This document shows, one piece after another, positions 45,992 through 59,132 of a stretch of 64,000 nt of DNA. Below the pieces are notes generated by a model that saw only the letters and a program-made list of their open reading frames with translations, had not been told where the DNA came from and did not search any database. A program made the translations under genes and the position numbers. The stretch is taken from positions 1,240,001 to 1,304,000 of the forward strand of contig NC_016460.1 in the NCBI RefSeq assembly GCF_000226115.1, given 5' to 3'. The DNA comes from Thermothielavioides terrestris NRRL 8126. Its lineage: Eukaryota; Ascomycota; Sordariomycetes; Sordariales; Chaetomiaceae. Every line of letters starts with the position of its first letter. Position 1 is the first letter of the stretch.

Positions 45992-47243
45992 GTCGAGTTG
46001 GAGCGCAGCACACAATGCCCATACACAATAGACACGATAGATTAATGTAGAATCGGGCATCTTCTTCAAGGGACCACTCAATCGCCTACTATGTGCTTAC
46101 GGTGACCCGACTCCAGAAGCGTCGGTCGAGAATCAGCAAACGAATTGAAGCAGCAATGTGCAGGGTTGGCCGACAGGCAGCCACGGCAGGCTAGGAAGCA
46201 CGCTATGTTCCAATTCGAAGCCGACACCATCAAAGCGGCCTCTACTCGCGTCACTATGCGGCCCTGCGAGGTCAGGTCACAGACAACCCAAAGCGCATCA
46301 CAGACACCGACACGAAAGCACAATCACCAAATCTTCGCCACACCACCAAGTCACAGGCACGCTAGGAGCAAGAAACGCAGCAAGTAAAAACCCGGAAACC
46401 AACACCTGGACCAACGAACGGAAAAGAAAAAAGAAGGGAAAAAAATGTCGAGACCACCCCACCGTCACGGACCTCGGGATAACGCCGTCCGCGGCTAGCA
46501 AAGAGGGAAGAGGTGGCCAAACGGGCGAGTTGCTTTTGGAGGCTGGGAACGGAGGAAGACCCATGGGAAGAGATCGAATAACCCTCAGCGAGCCACGTTG
46601 AACGTGGAGCCGCCAGGCCAGCAACAAGGAAAAACAGAGCGCCTGACAGAGGCTGACAGCAAGATTCTTCACATGGCGGTGCAGAACAAGCCGCGGCCCC
46701 GGGCGCCCTGTCCCCTTGTTGCTGACGTGGGAAGGGAAAAGGGAAGAGGGAAGAGATTGGTTTGGGGGCACGAAATATTTTTATGGGTGCTCAAGGGGTG
46801 GGGTGCCGATTGCGGTGGGGGTGAGTGGAGCGATTCTACATATTGGGGTGATTAGGGTTAGCGCAGGTTTTCATCGATAGGTACCAGGTAGGAACCTGAG
46901 TTCTGGCAGGAAGGGACAGACCGTGTGAACCTGCACAATCGAAACTTGGTGGCACCATAGAGAATAGAGAAGAATGGGAAGATACCTAGGTAATCTAACA
47001 CCATGGACATCATTCACAGAGCAAACATTGATATCATTAATAATGCTATCGTGCTACGCCCTGTGTGCCCGAGGACGATCCCAATCCTTCCCATCGGCCC
47101 CAACGAGTTGGAGACGATTAGACTGGCATGGTAGCCATGACGAAGCAACGACTAACCACCTCAGTTATCGATGCTTCCGTGCTTTGCCCCGCCGAGTTGA
47201 GACCGACCCCTAGGCATTTTTGTTCACGCATCCACCACCCCGC
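45992..47243. other. Convergent 3' intergenic region
   Basis: 1.25 kb between the npy1 and uL1 stop codons, A-rich around 46400-46450. One TTAGGGTTAG phrase occurs at 46852-46861, without flanking inverted repeats. No gene is seen. Confidence 0.5.
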
Positions 47244-48101
47244 TTAGTAGAGGCGCTTGGGAGGCGACATGGTAGCCTTGATGGTCAGGCTACCCACGTT
47301 CTGCCAGCCCTTCTTCAGCAGCGAGACCAGGTAGTTGATGGCCAGCATGATGTTGGCGACCAGCTGCTCCTGGGTCATGCCGACGTTGCCGACAGCGACA
47401 CCCATGCACAGCACCTTCTTCAGCTGGAACTTGACCGTCGACTTGACCTCGTTGATCTTGTTGGAGAGGTCGTCGGCGTGCGAGACGGGGGTGGGGAATT
47501 TGCCGGCTGCGCAACAGGAGTCAGCATCCGGGACCCGGGTGTGAGAGTGTTCAGAGTGCGGAGAGTGTCATACCCTTGGAGAGACCAGGACCCAGCAGAC
47601 GGGGGATCTGCTTGATCAAGGCGTCGGAAGCGATAAAGGCGTCGTACTTGCGAGCCAGCTTCTTGATGAGCTTCTTGTTCTTGTTGAGCTTCTTCAGGTC
47701 GTCGGCGCTCATGGCATCGACACCGCCGTGCTTGGCACGGTCGATATCGTGCTGGTCACCCAGAATGCAGATGCTCATGTTCGGGCGGGGGATGGTCGGC
47801 AGCTTGACGGTGCCCGAGAACCGCTTGTCACGCTGGGGGTCATAGTTCTTGAGGCCAATCTGGAGCCTTTTGCGGGTGTCAGCTGCTGTATCTGCAACGC
47901 CGCCCCGGCATCGCCGCTCTGTGAATGTCGCGGGGCTCCTTACTCAACAGTCTCCAGGAAGTTGCGCTTCTTCGTGTTGTTGCTGTAGTCGAGCAGCTCA
48001 GCAACGTTCTGACGCACACCGGCTGCGAAAGGCTGTCAGTGCGAGCGACAAAAAGGCGGGCCGTCCTCGGTGTCAATCATACCGACGGTGATCTTGGACA
48101 T
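47244..48101 (-). CDS. rpl1: 60S ribosomal protein uL1 (L10a/Rpl1)
   Basis: Exons 48101-48083, 48022-47944, 47866-47574 and 47506-47244; 217 aa, the same length as the human protein. The first exon holds only MSKITV and one base. Family motifs are [65 protein letters not shown] and the end SPPKRLY. uL1 forms the mobile L1 stalk that moves deacylated tRNA out of the E site. Three introns close to the start follow the pattern of fungal ribosomal-protein genes. Confidence 0.97.
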
Positions 48102-48845
48102 TTTGACCGTCTTCCTTTAGAATTTCTTCGAAAGGTGTGGTTTTTTGCGTCGTTGGCGAGAAAGCTGCGGAATCTGGAGTTGTTGCGAGACGGAAATTTG
48201 GAGCGCCAGGGGGTTTTCATGTGTGTGTGGATGGCGGGGCAAGTGTGGGAACTGTGGCGCTAATCCAGAAACAGACTGCCGCTCGGAGACCTCTCTTACA
48301 TCACAGGCGGCAAGAACAGAACGCTTGCAACTTCCGCACAGGCTCGAACCGCCAACACCGCGCACAAATGACGCTCGACTTGACACTTCTTATCCGTCAG
48401 GTGCCGAGTTGAGTCATTGGCCACTGCACTGAAGACATTGATAATCGCGTTATCCTTGCGCCATATAATGCGCAACTGCCCAGTGCGCAGTTTGGAGTCC
48501 TTCCGTGCCACTGGGTGAGCCATGTCGGAGCGGAATTCGGTCTGTTTGCTTTCGGAAAGACGTCAATATTCCCAGGTCACGTTCTCGACGCCCGACGCGG
48601 ACGACTACCTGAGTGCCCGGTCCTCGGCGTCGGCTGAAGGGACTGGCTGGCGCTCACTTAAGTGCGAAGAGGGCATGTATGCCAGTTGAGAACCATCTAG
48701 CTACATAAAGATCGTTGCGTGGCCCAAGTAGGAGGCCAAACCTGAGAGTGGAGGCGAGCCCTTCAGTGGCTGACCCCAAAACCTGGGTGACCTGATGCCA
48801 CGCGTCGTAGGTCACATCCCCGATCGTTGAAGCCAAGTTAATACC
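48102..48845. promoter_or_regulatory. uL1 promoter region
   Basis: 744 bp upstream of uL1 and downstream of the FTA2-like gene, both on the minus strand. No coding signal; no specific factor site is assigned. Confidence 0.45.
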
Positions 48846-49930
48846 TCAATACCTGAGTTGCCAGCCATCAATGGAGGAGGAGGACGACGACGAGGAGGAG
48901 GAGGAGGAGGACGGAGATGATGGCGATGGTGAAGCAGACGGGAGCGCCGATGACGAGCCGCCGGGCCCGCTTGGAACGTGCCGGGCAGGCGGAGGCGGAG
49001 GCGGAGGCGGAGCTGGGGGGATAAACGCCCGGCTGGCATCAGGCCTCTGATAGAGGGGCGAGATCCAGGCGTAGCTGATAACGGGCACGATGTCTGACAG
49101 GTCCACAAGCACACTGCTCTTCCAGTTCTCCTTGCGGAACGACTCTATGAGTTCGAAGCCGGCGCGCCACAGGAAGTCAAGCTGCTCTTGCATGCAGCTT
49201 CTATCGTTCTCGCCTTCGGGGATGTACTCGTACACGATCGCAAAGTAGCGCTGATCCGGCCGAATCTCGCGGTCGCCATATGGCTTCTCTAGGCTCACGA
49301 GTATTGGGCGGACTGCCCGCGGAAGGCTGCATAGGTATTCGCCGTCGATGTTCAACCAGCCGTAACACTTCTTGGTACGCGGGATGGATGAGATATGCAA
49401 AGCGTCAGGGTCCTTCACTTGCTGTCTCTGACGGCCCTCGGCGGAGAAGGCCAGTAGGTTGTCCATGGCGTCCTCGAAGCTGGCTGGATGAGCATGCACT
49501 TTGATAGGGAGTTTGTCAGTGTCCCGGCTGACAGCAGCTGCAATCTTCTCGAGGAGGGCGGCATTCTGGCACTCCCGCTGAAAAGGGTAGTAGTAGCCCG
49601 AGTCTCTCGACGGTTCCGTTTCCCAGAACTATAGACCCTTGTGTTAGCCGCATCATCCAAGGCCGGCAGCGTCGCGACGGTCATTTGACGCACGACTTTG
49701 AGGACAAACGGCCCTTGGTCGCCAAACGCGACCTTCCACGCAAAGCCGTCAAGGCCGCCGTCCAGCCGCGCGATCCACGAGATGGTGCCCAGGTCAAAGG
49801 GGCAGCGCCGAAGCGCTGGTCGCTTGAAGGCAGCCTCTGAGCAGTCGGGATCGCCAACCATCGGTTCCTCATCGTAAAAGGGCCGCTCCAACAAAACAGC
49901 CATGCGGTATCTCTTGTACATATTGATCAT
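48846..49930 (-). CDS. FTA2-like protein (kinetochore Sim4 / kinase-like fold)
   Basis: Exons 49930-49694 and 49628-48846; about 339 aa. Start codons at 49930, 49921 and 49903 are all possible. The N-terminal core (FDLGTISWIARLDGGLDGFA, WKVAFGDQGPFVLKV) resembles the glycine-loop and Lys strand of a protein kinase. Later come YPFQRECQNAALLEKI, HPASFEDAMDNLLAF, SSIPRTKKCYGWL, YFAIVYEYIPEGEN and NWKSSVLVDLSDI. This order is typical of the fungal FTA2 family. Fission yeast Fta2 is a Sim4 kinetochore subunit, but filamentous fungi have many divergent members, so a kinetochore role is unproven. The tail is poly-Pro then poly-Ser from a GAG/GAC repeat. Confidence 0.75.
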
Positions 49931-52900
49931 GATGAGAGCAGGAGAACAGCGGTTGTGGCACGAATGCACACAACCCGATCGACCGGCGGTGAAGTGGCGC
50001 AAATGCCGACATGGGCGCGGGCACGCGACTGTGTGCAGGACGCTGTTGTTTGCCGGCTACCTTACCCGTGGACCGTGGTTCACCAACTTGGAAAGTTGCC
50101 AACAAAGGGACTCTATTGGCCGGCAACATGACCCCTGTATATGCTGTTGGACTTTACCTCTGTCTGCCGTAGAAACAGGACATTGCAATCGAGAACGGAT
50201 GTAGAAGGCGCTGGGCTGAGCCACGGTTCGGCCTTTCAAATTGACGCCCGTCGAAACAAGCTACAAGGTGCAGTGTTGTGGTTGTGCCAGGTAGGTACTG
50301 TACCTTCGCAAACTTGAAGGTCTAAGTAGCGCCGTGAACGAACTGTGGGAGGATGGCGATGGTTCCTAGGTATGAATATGCTGAAGAAGAACGCAGTCCG
50401 CTCTATCCTGACGCTGCCACAGTTGTCGTCACATTTCGTTCCTTCGGCCTGCTCTATGGCACTCTTGTTCTTAGCCCATGCGAACCACATGGTCAGTCCA
50501 GTCCAGCAGACATGGTCTTTATTGGATCTTCGCCTGAACTGGTTCAAGGTTGCCTCTCCCAATCAAGTCCTCCCCACAGCAGCCTAAGTGTGCATAGGTA
50601 GCTAGGACAAGCTGACAATGATGCGTACGTCAGATCAGAACCCAAGGAGTCTGAGACCGCCTAACTACCATCAACCTCTGATTAACATTACACTGATGAG
50701 ATGATGGAACGGTGTCAGGAAAAGGGCAAACGAGAAGGGACACAATGGAATAGCTGGATTTCGTCGCCTGTCCCTTAACACCTGCGACGATATCAATGTC
50801 AAGACCTCGCTGTCTACGAGGGACGCTCTAGCTTGAGCCGTCCACCGACTTGAAGAGAGATGATGATGTTAGCAAATGAGGAGTTGAAGCCGATTCAAGA
50901 AGGCCAATGGCTGAAATAGGTCCAGCGGCCAAGACACATCCGCCCTGACCGGCTTGCCGTCGCTTGGCTTGATTGGGTCTGGCTTGTCTCAGAGCGGTGG
51001 GTGAATAAAAATCTGGACTGCCGAGTCCATGGCTGGGTTGAGGGGTAGTAGGGACTGGTTGGCAAGATTGTCTTCAGCAGCACCTCCAGTTTAGTCTGGA
51101 GGAATGATCAGGTGTGGTCGAAAAGGGGCAGGTCCAACAGGTATATATGACCTCGCGGGTCGAGCCCGGCGTCGTCTTAGCCAGGCCAGTCTAACACGCC
51201 GGCACATTACATCCCAATTTCCCTCCTCGAGGACACCCACTTATACAGGCGGCAAGACGAGTGTGTGGAAGAGAATCGGCCACATGCCGTGCTGTCCCTG
51301 GTTTGGTATCCCGATGAAGCACACGAACTGCTACCGTCCAACCATGCCACTGGGCGCACGAGATCACTTCCGTCTGAGCCAACACTTCGGGGCTTGAAGA
51401 CCCGCCCTCTTGTTGCACAAAATGCGAGACTCAACAACGGAAATAGACCCTGTGTTCCAGGGGACAGCCAAATCGGCGATGTAAAGCCACGTGCACGGAG
51501 ATCGACGTGAGATCAGCCGGAAGCAGAAACAAGGACTTCCACCTGTAGACTCGTGAGCCATGACTTTTTGAGAGACGAGCAATCCGCCGGGAGCCAAGGT
51601 CTACCCGCACGGCTGGACGCCTTGCCGTACACCAGAAGAGCTTGAGGGGGTCGATGATTCTGGTAGCCGAGATGACACGTTCCCGCCCCGTTTGCTTCTC
51701 CAGCGTAGTCCGTCAGACTTGGTACGTTCTTCGCCGCGTGCACCTACACCAAGAATATGTCATGGCCAGGGGCAGCCGGCCGGCCTGCGTCGGCCTGGGG
51801 AAAGAATCCGCAGAAAAACCGGCGCAGCCCCTCTACATTGGTCTGGCCAAAAGCAATGAATGCTCTGGACAACTGGATACACAGTAGGCAGCCAGGTCTG
51901 TGGTCCGAAGTGAAAACAACATTGCTTGTCGTGTCTTAGCCATGCATGTAAACTCAGCCGGGCCATGGGAAGCTGGCAGAACAAGCCTGTGTGGCACCAG
52001 CGTCGTTAAGGGCAAAGAGGGCCGTCGACAACGTTAATACACCCTGTCAACAGCCGCGAGATACGCCGTTACATCAACTCAATCAGGCCAGGACGGAGCC
52101 CAATCCAACAGAGGCCGGCTGCATGCGCCGCCCCCACGCTAACTATCATCATCATGCTTGCTTGCAGGGTGAGAAATGTCGGGAAACCCGCCGCCAGCAT
52201 CCGCGCCATCGAGGCTGCGGGGATTCTGGCCCAAAGGGAGATAGTGGCAAGGCAGACCCGGGATACTCTAGCACGCAAATATGACCGATGACGAGTGGGT
52301 GAAATCAAAACCGGTTGATTAATCGTGCGTTGTGAAAGTGTATGGAGAAGAAAGAGGAGAAAAGAAGCTTTTCGCGGCGAGTGGCCGTCGAGCCCAAGAA
52401 ATATTGCGAGGCCAGCTGGCCAGGGCGGGCCGGCACGACGCCGGGCCGGCAGCGCAAAATGACCCGGTCCATATGAGGAAGTCAAGCCCCACTTTCCCGT
52501 GACTTAAAACCGCGAGTCCAAAATCTTTTCCAGCCCTCCCAACTGCAACCGCCGGAACTATGTGTGTAAATCTGGTTGTTGAAACGCCAGCAGCGTGCAA
52601 CGCTTCCTGCTCTCGCCTGAGCAACACCACACGGATGCTGCGCTGCTCTCAAGGGTGGCCATTTACACGGAGATTGAATACTCTGTTTGATATTGGCGAT
52701 GCCGCGACGTGACTCGCATCGGCACTCGTCACTTCGCCTCGTGGAGCTGCGTGTTTCCAATGACCAGTCTCTCCCGATCCGCCACTCCCTCTCCTCATTT
52801 TCGAGGCGCTCTCGACGCGCCCGCCGCGAAAAACCACAATTTGCCTGCCTCTGTGCTCTTCCCGTGCGCAATAGGTTAACTTGTATATCGTTCGCAGTGG

Positions 52901-53206
52901 AAGAAAGATCCCAAGGCCTAGACAGCCGGTCCAATCCACCCCGCTGCCGAGCGCACTCTGTGCGGTAGCGGGACTAAAACGGACAGACATCTCATTCTGT
53001 TATTCCATGGGCTCTCTGTATATGAATAGACATCTCATGCGCTTAATTCAACTCTACATACTACAAAGACCCATCGTTGCCGTTCGTCATGTCGCATCCC
53101 GATCTTTCCAAGTGACTCCCCGGATATGCTGATATCTGTTGTCCAAAAACCCAAACCCGAACTCCCAAACGCAAGAGCGAAGACTAAAACTGAGGCAGGA
53201 TGTTTA
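49931..53206. other. Intergenic, 3.3 kb
   Basis: No supported gene on either strand; many short frames only. Confidence 0.5.
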
Positions 53207-55916
53207 TCACGCCTTCCCATCGAAAATGTACTTCTCGTCGGTGAACGAGAGCAAGAACTTGGCAAGCAGCCGGCCGGTGTAGTTGTAGGCCACGTTCCGC
53301 GGATACGGGTGGTCCTCGATGTTGGGCAGGATCGGGTCCGCCGTCAAGTAGTCCAGCTCGGGCCCTGTCGGGGCGAGGTTAGCAACACCCACCACGTTAA
53401 GACCGAGGGTAAAGAGACCAAATCTTACAGTCCTCGTTGATGAACCATCTCAGCTGGCGCACCATGTCGGCCGCCTCGCGGTCCAGCTCGCCCATCTCGA
53501 AGCAGGCGTCGTCGACGAGCGGGTTGAAGCTGCGGGCGGCGGCGTCGCGCGAGTGGGTCTGGTAGATCTGGTGGAACTGGAAGGCGAACTGCTTGAAGGG
53601 CATGTTCTCGATCTGGGCGTTGACGTCGAGCACGAAGGAGCGCTTCCAGGCCGGCGCGTAGTGGTGCCGCAGGTTGATCTCGTTGTCCGACATGACGTAC
53701 ATGTCGGCCGCCGTCTCGACCGACTCCATGAACAGGCACAGCACGAGGAAGGAGGCCAGGCAGGGCGCCCACTCGCGCCGCAGCTTGGGCTTGAGCGCCT
53801 TGGCGAAGTGCTCGAACAGCTGCACCATCTCGCGGCACAGCATCTCGTCCAGCACCGCCTTGATCTGCCGGTTCAGCACCCGCGGCGTGACCCACGGCAC
53901 GCCCTGCGGCACCAGCCCCGTCGGCCGCAGCTCGGCGATGTTGGCCTGCGTCAGGCACAGGTGCCGCGTCATGACGAAGTGCATGGCGTAGATGGACAGC
54001 GCGCGCCGCACCATCGGCGCGTCGCAGCGGTTCGCGTAGTCGTGCACGATCCGCAGCACCCGCCGCGGCAGCTCCGTGTGCTGCGGCGGCGGCGTGACCA
54101 GCTCCGCGAACCGCGGCTCGTCCACGATGGCCTGGATGTACTCCCTCAGCCGCCGCTTCAGCTCGCTCTTCTGCGCATCTCCGCCGCTGCCGCTGCTGCC
54201 CCCCTCGGCCGCCGATGACGCCGTCGTCACCTCCAACCCGATCGGCGCCGCGCCCCTCGAATGCAGATCCACCCCGCCCCTCCCGACCACCACATGCCAA
54301 TGCTGCAGCACGTCCGGCGTCCTGGCGGTAAACCCCTTGGCCTTGACCTCCAGCACGGCCTTGGTAAACCCGACGCCGGAGACCAAGCGCACGGTGCAGG
54401 GCACCTCGACGCCGGCGACGGTAAAGGACTCGACATTCGCCTCAACAAACCGGACAACCTCCTCGCGGCGCAGGTGGCCGCGCACGAACTCGGGGAACAG
54501 CACGCCGGTGAAGTCGGCGAACTGCCAGCACACGACCTGCGGCACCTGCGTCGCCAGGCGCACGCAGCTGCGGCAGGGCCGCTCGCAGTCGCAGCGCACC
54601 TTGCGCGCGTGGCAGCTGAAGCAGGCGCCCATGCGGCGCACCTGCAGCGCCGACTGCTTCGTGTCGGTGGCCAGCGGGCCCTTGCGGCCCCGCTGCGACG
54701 GCCCGCGCGCGAGCGCGTCGAAGCACTCGAATAGCGCGGCGGGGTTGGGCAGGGCCGAGGTCGTGCTGCCGGTGCTGGAGGCGGAGGAAGAAGAGGAGGA
54801 AGAGGAGGAGGATCGTTGTTGTTGCTGTTGTTGCTGCCGTTGGAGTTGCTTCGAGGCGAGGTCGATGGAGCGCGGCGTGACGATGAGGAATTTGCTGGCG
54901 GTGGTGCTGCCTATGGAGGCGGAAGGCGAGATGTTAGGGGCGGACGTGACGGCTGGTGCGGTCGTCTTGCGTTTCTGAACGCGGTTGGATGAGTTGACTT
55001 TGCGGATGGGGATCGCTTTGGACGATGAGGATGCTGAAGCCGACGGCGCCGCCGTCACGGGGGATCTGCTGGGCTCAGGCACGCCAGACTCGAGCTTGAT
55101 TTGAATGGGCGAGCGGGGGCTGGGGACGGCGGGCGGGCTGACGGAGGCGGAGTGGAGCGAGGGCGAGTACTGCCGCGGCGGAGACGGCGAGACGAATGCG
55201 GGATCCTCAAAGACGAAGATGGGGGACGACTCGCTGATGGGCGGGGGCATGGTTTGGCTGGGGTCAGCGTTGCTGTTTCGCGGGTTGATGGGCCCCCATG
55301 GCGCTGCACCAGTGCCGGGCTGAGTAGGCTGCGGATTCTCGAAGCTGACTCCCTCCGCTGGCTCCGACGGTTGTTGTTCCTCGAGAATGCTCGTGGAGGA
55401 GAAGGGGTTGAACACGGGGTCGAGCTCTGCACCAGTGTCAACTTGCCGCATCCCGGCGCCGTCGTGGGCCACCAACATACCCTCGGAGTCAAACTGGTCC
55501 TGGAACGCGAACGCGCCCGGAGGCATCAAGTCCAGCCCGTCCTGCGCCAGCCCCTGGTTAAGGAAGCTCATGTCGGCCGGCACGGGAGGATCAAGCGCGG
55601 CATTCCCGCCCTGCTCGACGAACGACGCGCCCGAATAGCGGCTCTGCTGGTCGAAGTCGGGGTTCAGGGGCGAAGGCAGCGCAGCGGGCGACAGCTCGAG
55701 CTCGGTGATGTGCCTGTTTCCCACCACTGCCCACGAACTCCCCAGGCTATGGCTGGCCGGACTCGATAGGAACGGGCCCAGCGACCCGGAGCTCGGGTTG
55801 CTGATGGCGGTCCAGAAGGCCTCATCAGGATCGCCGGTGGAGTCGGGATGGGCGGGAAAGTCGAACTCGAAGCCGGAGAGCGGCGAGGCGCCCGACGTGA
55901 CGGATGCCGATGCCAT
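53207..55916 (-). CDS. Zn2Cys6-type transcription factor, atypical spacing
   Basis: Exons 55916-53429 and 53364-53207; about 881 aa. The start is the first ATG (MASASVTSG). Residues 1-410 are disordered, with Pro/Ser-rich stretches, a poly-Gln run and a poly-Ser run near 370-390. The Cys cluster at about 431-466 reads CFSCHARKVRCDCERPCRSC and then a seventh Cys 11 residues on. It fits a Zn2Cys6 cluster with an extra Cys and a long last spacing. A helical region fills the rest (LREYIQAIVDEPRFAELV, RRALSIYAMHFVMTRHL, CLASFLVLCLFMESVETAAD), like a fungal regulatory domain. Likely nuclear; target genes unknown. Confidence 0.83.
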
Positions 55917-57734
55917 GGTTGCGATAACGGTACAGTGCCAGTTCCGGTGCCAACTCAGTTCCACCAGCCGGAGACCCTGCTATGCTGCTATGCTGTGTAG
56001 CTGGCTTGTCCTTCTTCCTCTGTCCTTCCTAACGTCCGTGTTTCCGTGTTCTCGGTAAGTATTGTTACCCAGCGCGATCACGCGGCGGGAGCGCACCGTG
56101 CCAAACCTGGTCTGTTCCTCTTCGACCAGGCGCACAAGCAGCGTCCGGCGTCCAGCGTCCGGCGTAGGGAATACAAGACGGCGACTTCGTCGGCCGAGTT
56201 CGCCCGGTCGGGATGGCAACTACCGAGCACAAACGGTTTATTCAAAGCGCCAGGCCAACGTTATCACAGAGAAGAAGTGAACAGAGACCTAACACATGAT
56301 GCAACGGCTCGCCATCACGCCTGCCGCCGCCGCCGCCGTGGGGTTGGTCCCTTATTTCAGGCGCGGCCAGCGGCCTGCGAGGCCAACCCCCTGCTCAGCC
56401 TTCCGGGGGCTTAACTCAAACGAGCGACCGAATGGGAGGGCATTGGGGCAAAACGTGCCCGGCACAGCGGGGGCAGGGGGGTTGGTCCGCAGGCCGTCTT
56501 GGCACGAGCTAAACCGGATTGGATTACCGAAGCCAATCCACCGGGACTCTTCTGCATCTGCGGTGCACACCGAGGACGACCCCAGAGGGAAAAAAAATAT
56601 AAACAGCCTCGTGTCTCGTCGCCTGACGGTCGGACCATAGTGAGTCTTTTCGAGTCTCGGTGTGCACCAGTTGGGGATTTGGCTGCCTGTGGTAGTTTGC
56701 AGTCTTACTAAGATTTATTCCGTACTGTGCAATTTCGTAGATGTGTTAAGTGAAACACAGTGGCAAAAGTAGAAGATGAGTCGTGTAAACGTTCGTAACT
56801 CCCTAGGTACTGCAAAAGCCAGACATATTCATACTTGGGACGCCAAACAGAGACTTAAGACAAAGACCAACAGCTAAACAACAAAAGCACCTCTCCAAGA
56901 AGCACGCAAATTGGCCACTCCCTCACGTTCTAATGCTGCGGAGACGCAGCAGAGAAAAACAACCCCGCCGCCGAGTAACAACCATGAGGTTGCCGCCTGC
57001 CCTTGCCTCTTGTTATGCCACCGGGGCCCCTCAAAACAACGTGTAAAGCAGCCCCAAACTTGAAGCGACCGAACATCCTACATAAAACCGAGAAGAGAAA
57101 AAAAGAAAAAAGAAAAGAAAAAGAAAAAGAAAAGAAGAAAAGCCAACCAATACCCCCAGGCAACCACCACCGAAAAGCAGATATTCATCCCAATCCACCA
57201 CCAAGTCCTCCAAACGACCACAAAGGGCGACAAACAGCGAAACCCAAAAGATCCAGAGTCAAACGTAAAAATCGTGCACACTCATTCCGCAAGAGAAACA
57301 TCAAGGGCTAGGACCTGTCAGGACCCGCCCACCAATGCGCTCCCAGCCAGGAGCAAGAAACGTTGTGATTGATGCCCTGATGAGCACCATCCCATCCATC
57401 CAACGAACCATCCATCCATCCAGCCATCTCCAGTAGATAGCCAGGAAAACGTAAACGTAACGTAGAGCATGAGCGTGCGAGCGTGGAGATGTCCAGCCGT
57501 CCAACCGAAGATCCGTGATCTTGGATATTCAGGGAGAACGGACGGACTCCACAGCGCAGGACACATCATCCAAAGAGACCGCCCCAAATTGCGAGGCAGT
57601 GATGCTGTGTAAAAACGTTGAGCGGTTGGGCGTTGTCCGTCCAACCCGCCGTAGCTGAGTGGCGTACGGCAGAAGCAAGAGGGGCGGGAGAGAGCATGCG
57701 AGCGAAAGAGCGAGGCGCTTTTTCTCCCCCTGCC
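55917..57734. other. Promoter of the Zn2Cys6 gene, intergenic
   Basis: 1.8 kb with no supported gene. It holds a purine-only A-rich tract at 57090-57142 and a short CATC repeat at about 57407-57425. Confidence 0.5.
57090..57142. repeat. 53-nt purine-only A-rich tract
   Basis: Uninterrupted A/G run made of GAAAAA-like units, upstream of the Zn2Cys6 gene. Confidence 0.9.
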
Positions 57735-59132
57735 TTAATGGAACCGGACGGGGCCAGGGGCGGCTGCGGCTGCGGCTGCGGCCGCTGCGACGCGCTCTTG
57801 GATCCGTCGTTCGGTGGAAACGTAAAGTTTATCGAGGTAATCCTGGGAGAAGTGTTAGTTCAAATGCAGAAGTGCAAGGCAAGGGGCCATCTCAACTCCC
57901 TGTTCATTCCAAGCCAGGGAAGGAAAGAGGGAGGGGGGGGGGTTAAGGGGTAGTGAAAACACTGCAGGACGGACCGTCCCCAAACAGCAACATACCATAG
58001 CCTGTGCATCCTTCAAGATCTTGGCCACCTGTATGCCTGCCGAGATCAGCTGCAGGATGTTCCTGTCATCCTTGAGCGGCCGGCTCTGGTGCTTGGCGGC
58101 GTGGCGCATCTCGAGCGAGTTCTCGAGGATCGTCACGAACTGCTTGATCTGGCCGTTGTACAGCACGCGCGCGGGGATCCGGCGCTTGGTCGCGAGCCGC
58201 TTGAGCAGGTACACCCACTCGGTCCACTCGCGGTCCTGCGGCCGCTCGACAGGCCGCATGTCCTGCGTCAGCGGGATCGGAAACTGGTACTTGGCCACGA
58301 AGTCATATGCACACTGCGACAGCCGGTCGTTGACCTGGTTCAGGACACTATCCTGCTCTTGCACCAAGAGATGGGTCGGAAGCCGCGGCAGCTCCCGCTC
58401 CTGCAAGGCAATGTACTCCGGCGGGGGCTTCTTCAGGAACTGGTGAGGGCCGTCGAACTCGTCCCTGTTCGACGGCCGTCGCTGTGAGCGCGGCTTCCCG
58501 CCGCCGGCCCTGCTCTTGCTGCTCGGCGCCGCCGCGGAGCTGGGCATGGAGTTGTCTAGAGAGTAGTCCGAGAGGCTCGGCTCGGCGAGCTCATCCATGG
58601 AATCAGACGGAGAGTAGCGCCCCTGGAAGGGTCCCTGGTTGTTGCCGGGGAAACTCGGCTGTTGTTCCCATCCCCATGATCCGGCGCCCTGGAATGGGTT
58701 CTGGGAAGGAGCTGGGCTCGTGTAGGGCCCCTGTGTTATCCGGGGATTACCTGCCGCTGGAGAAGGAAAGGAGGGCTCGATGGCTGGTCGCCCGACCTGA
58801 CCGAGCGGTCCCGGTGGAAACTTGGCCGGCAGGTTGTACGTGGATGCAGCGCCTTGAGGGTAGGTCAACCTTGACCGACCTGTTATTTTTCTGCGATCCA
58901 GAAAAAGGAGACGAGAGTGGCTGCCATCTTACCTCTGTGAGAGATACTGGTTGTCCCCCGTCTCGAACCCGGCGCTGTGCAGCGTGTTGTTGTAGGCCGG
59001 GCTTGGGATCGGCGTTAGCTGCCTTGCACTGCGCTGCTGGAGGCCGGATCTGGATCTCAGTGCACACCTATGAGAACCAAACCAGCGCTCGCTGGCCACA
59101 GGAGCGGGCTGACGATAGGCAAAGTCCGCCAT
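57735..59132 (-). CDS. Conserved fungal protein of unknown function
   Basis: Exons 59132-58933, 58869-57996 and 57842-57735; about 393 aa. The first half is disordered, rich in Pro, Ser and Gln (NPFQGAGSWGWEQQP, DSMDELAEPSLSDYSLD). The second half is helical and looks conserved: PPPEYIALQERELPRLPTHL, VNDRLSQCAYDFVAKYQFPI, EWTEWVYLLKRLATKRRIPA, FVTILENSLEMRHAA and, across the last splice, AMDYLDKLYVSTERRIQERV, then a poly-Ala run. I do not recognise a named family. The acceptor of intron 1 is chosen because it alone keeps the frame. Confidence 0.78.

Noticed and set aside
46848..46865. Interstitial TTAGGGTTAG
   Set aside because: A single short match without the MITE ends; expected by chance or as an ordinary relic.
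54076..54978. 300-residue plus-strand frame opposite the Zn2Cys6 gene
   Set aside because: It is the GC-rich antisense shadow of a clearly real gene.
57645..57700. tRNA-like D-arm (TAGCTGAGTGGC)
   Set aside because: No T-arm or acceptor stem follows at the right distance.
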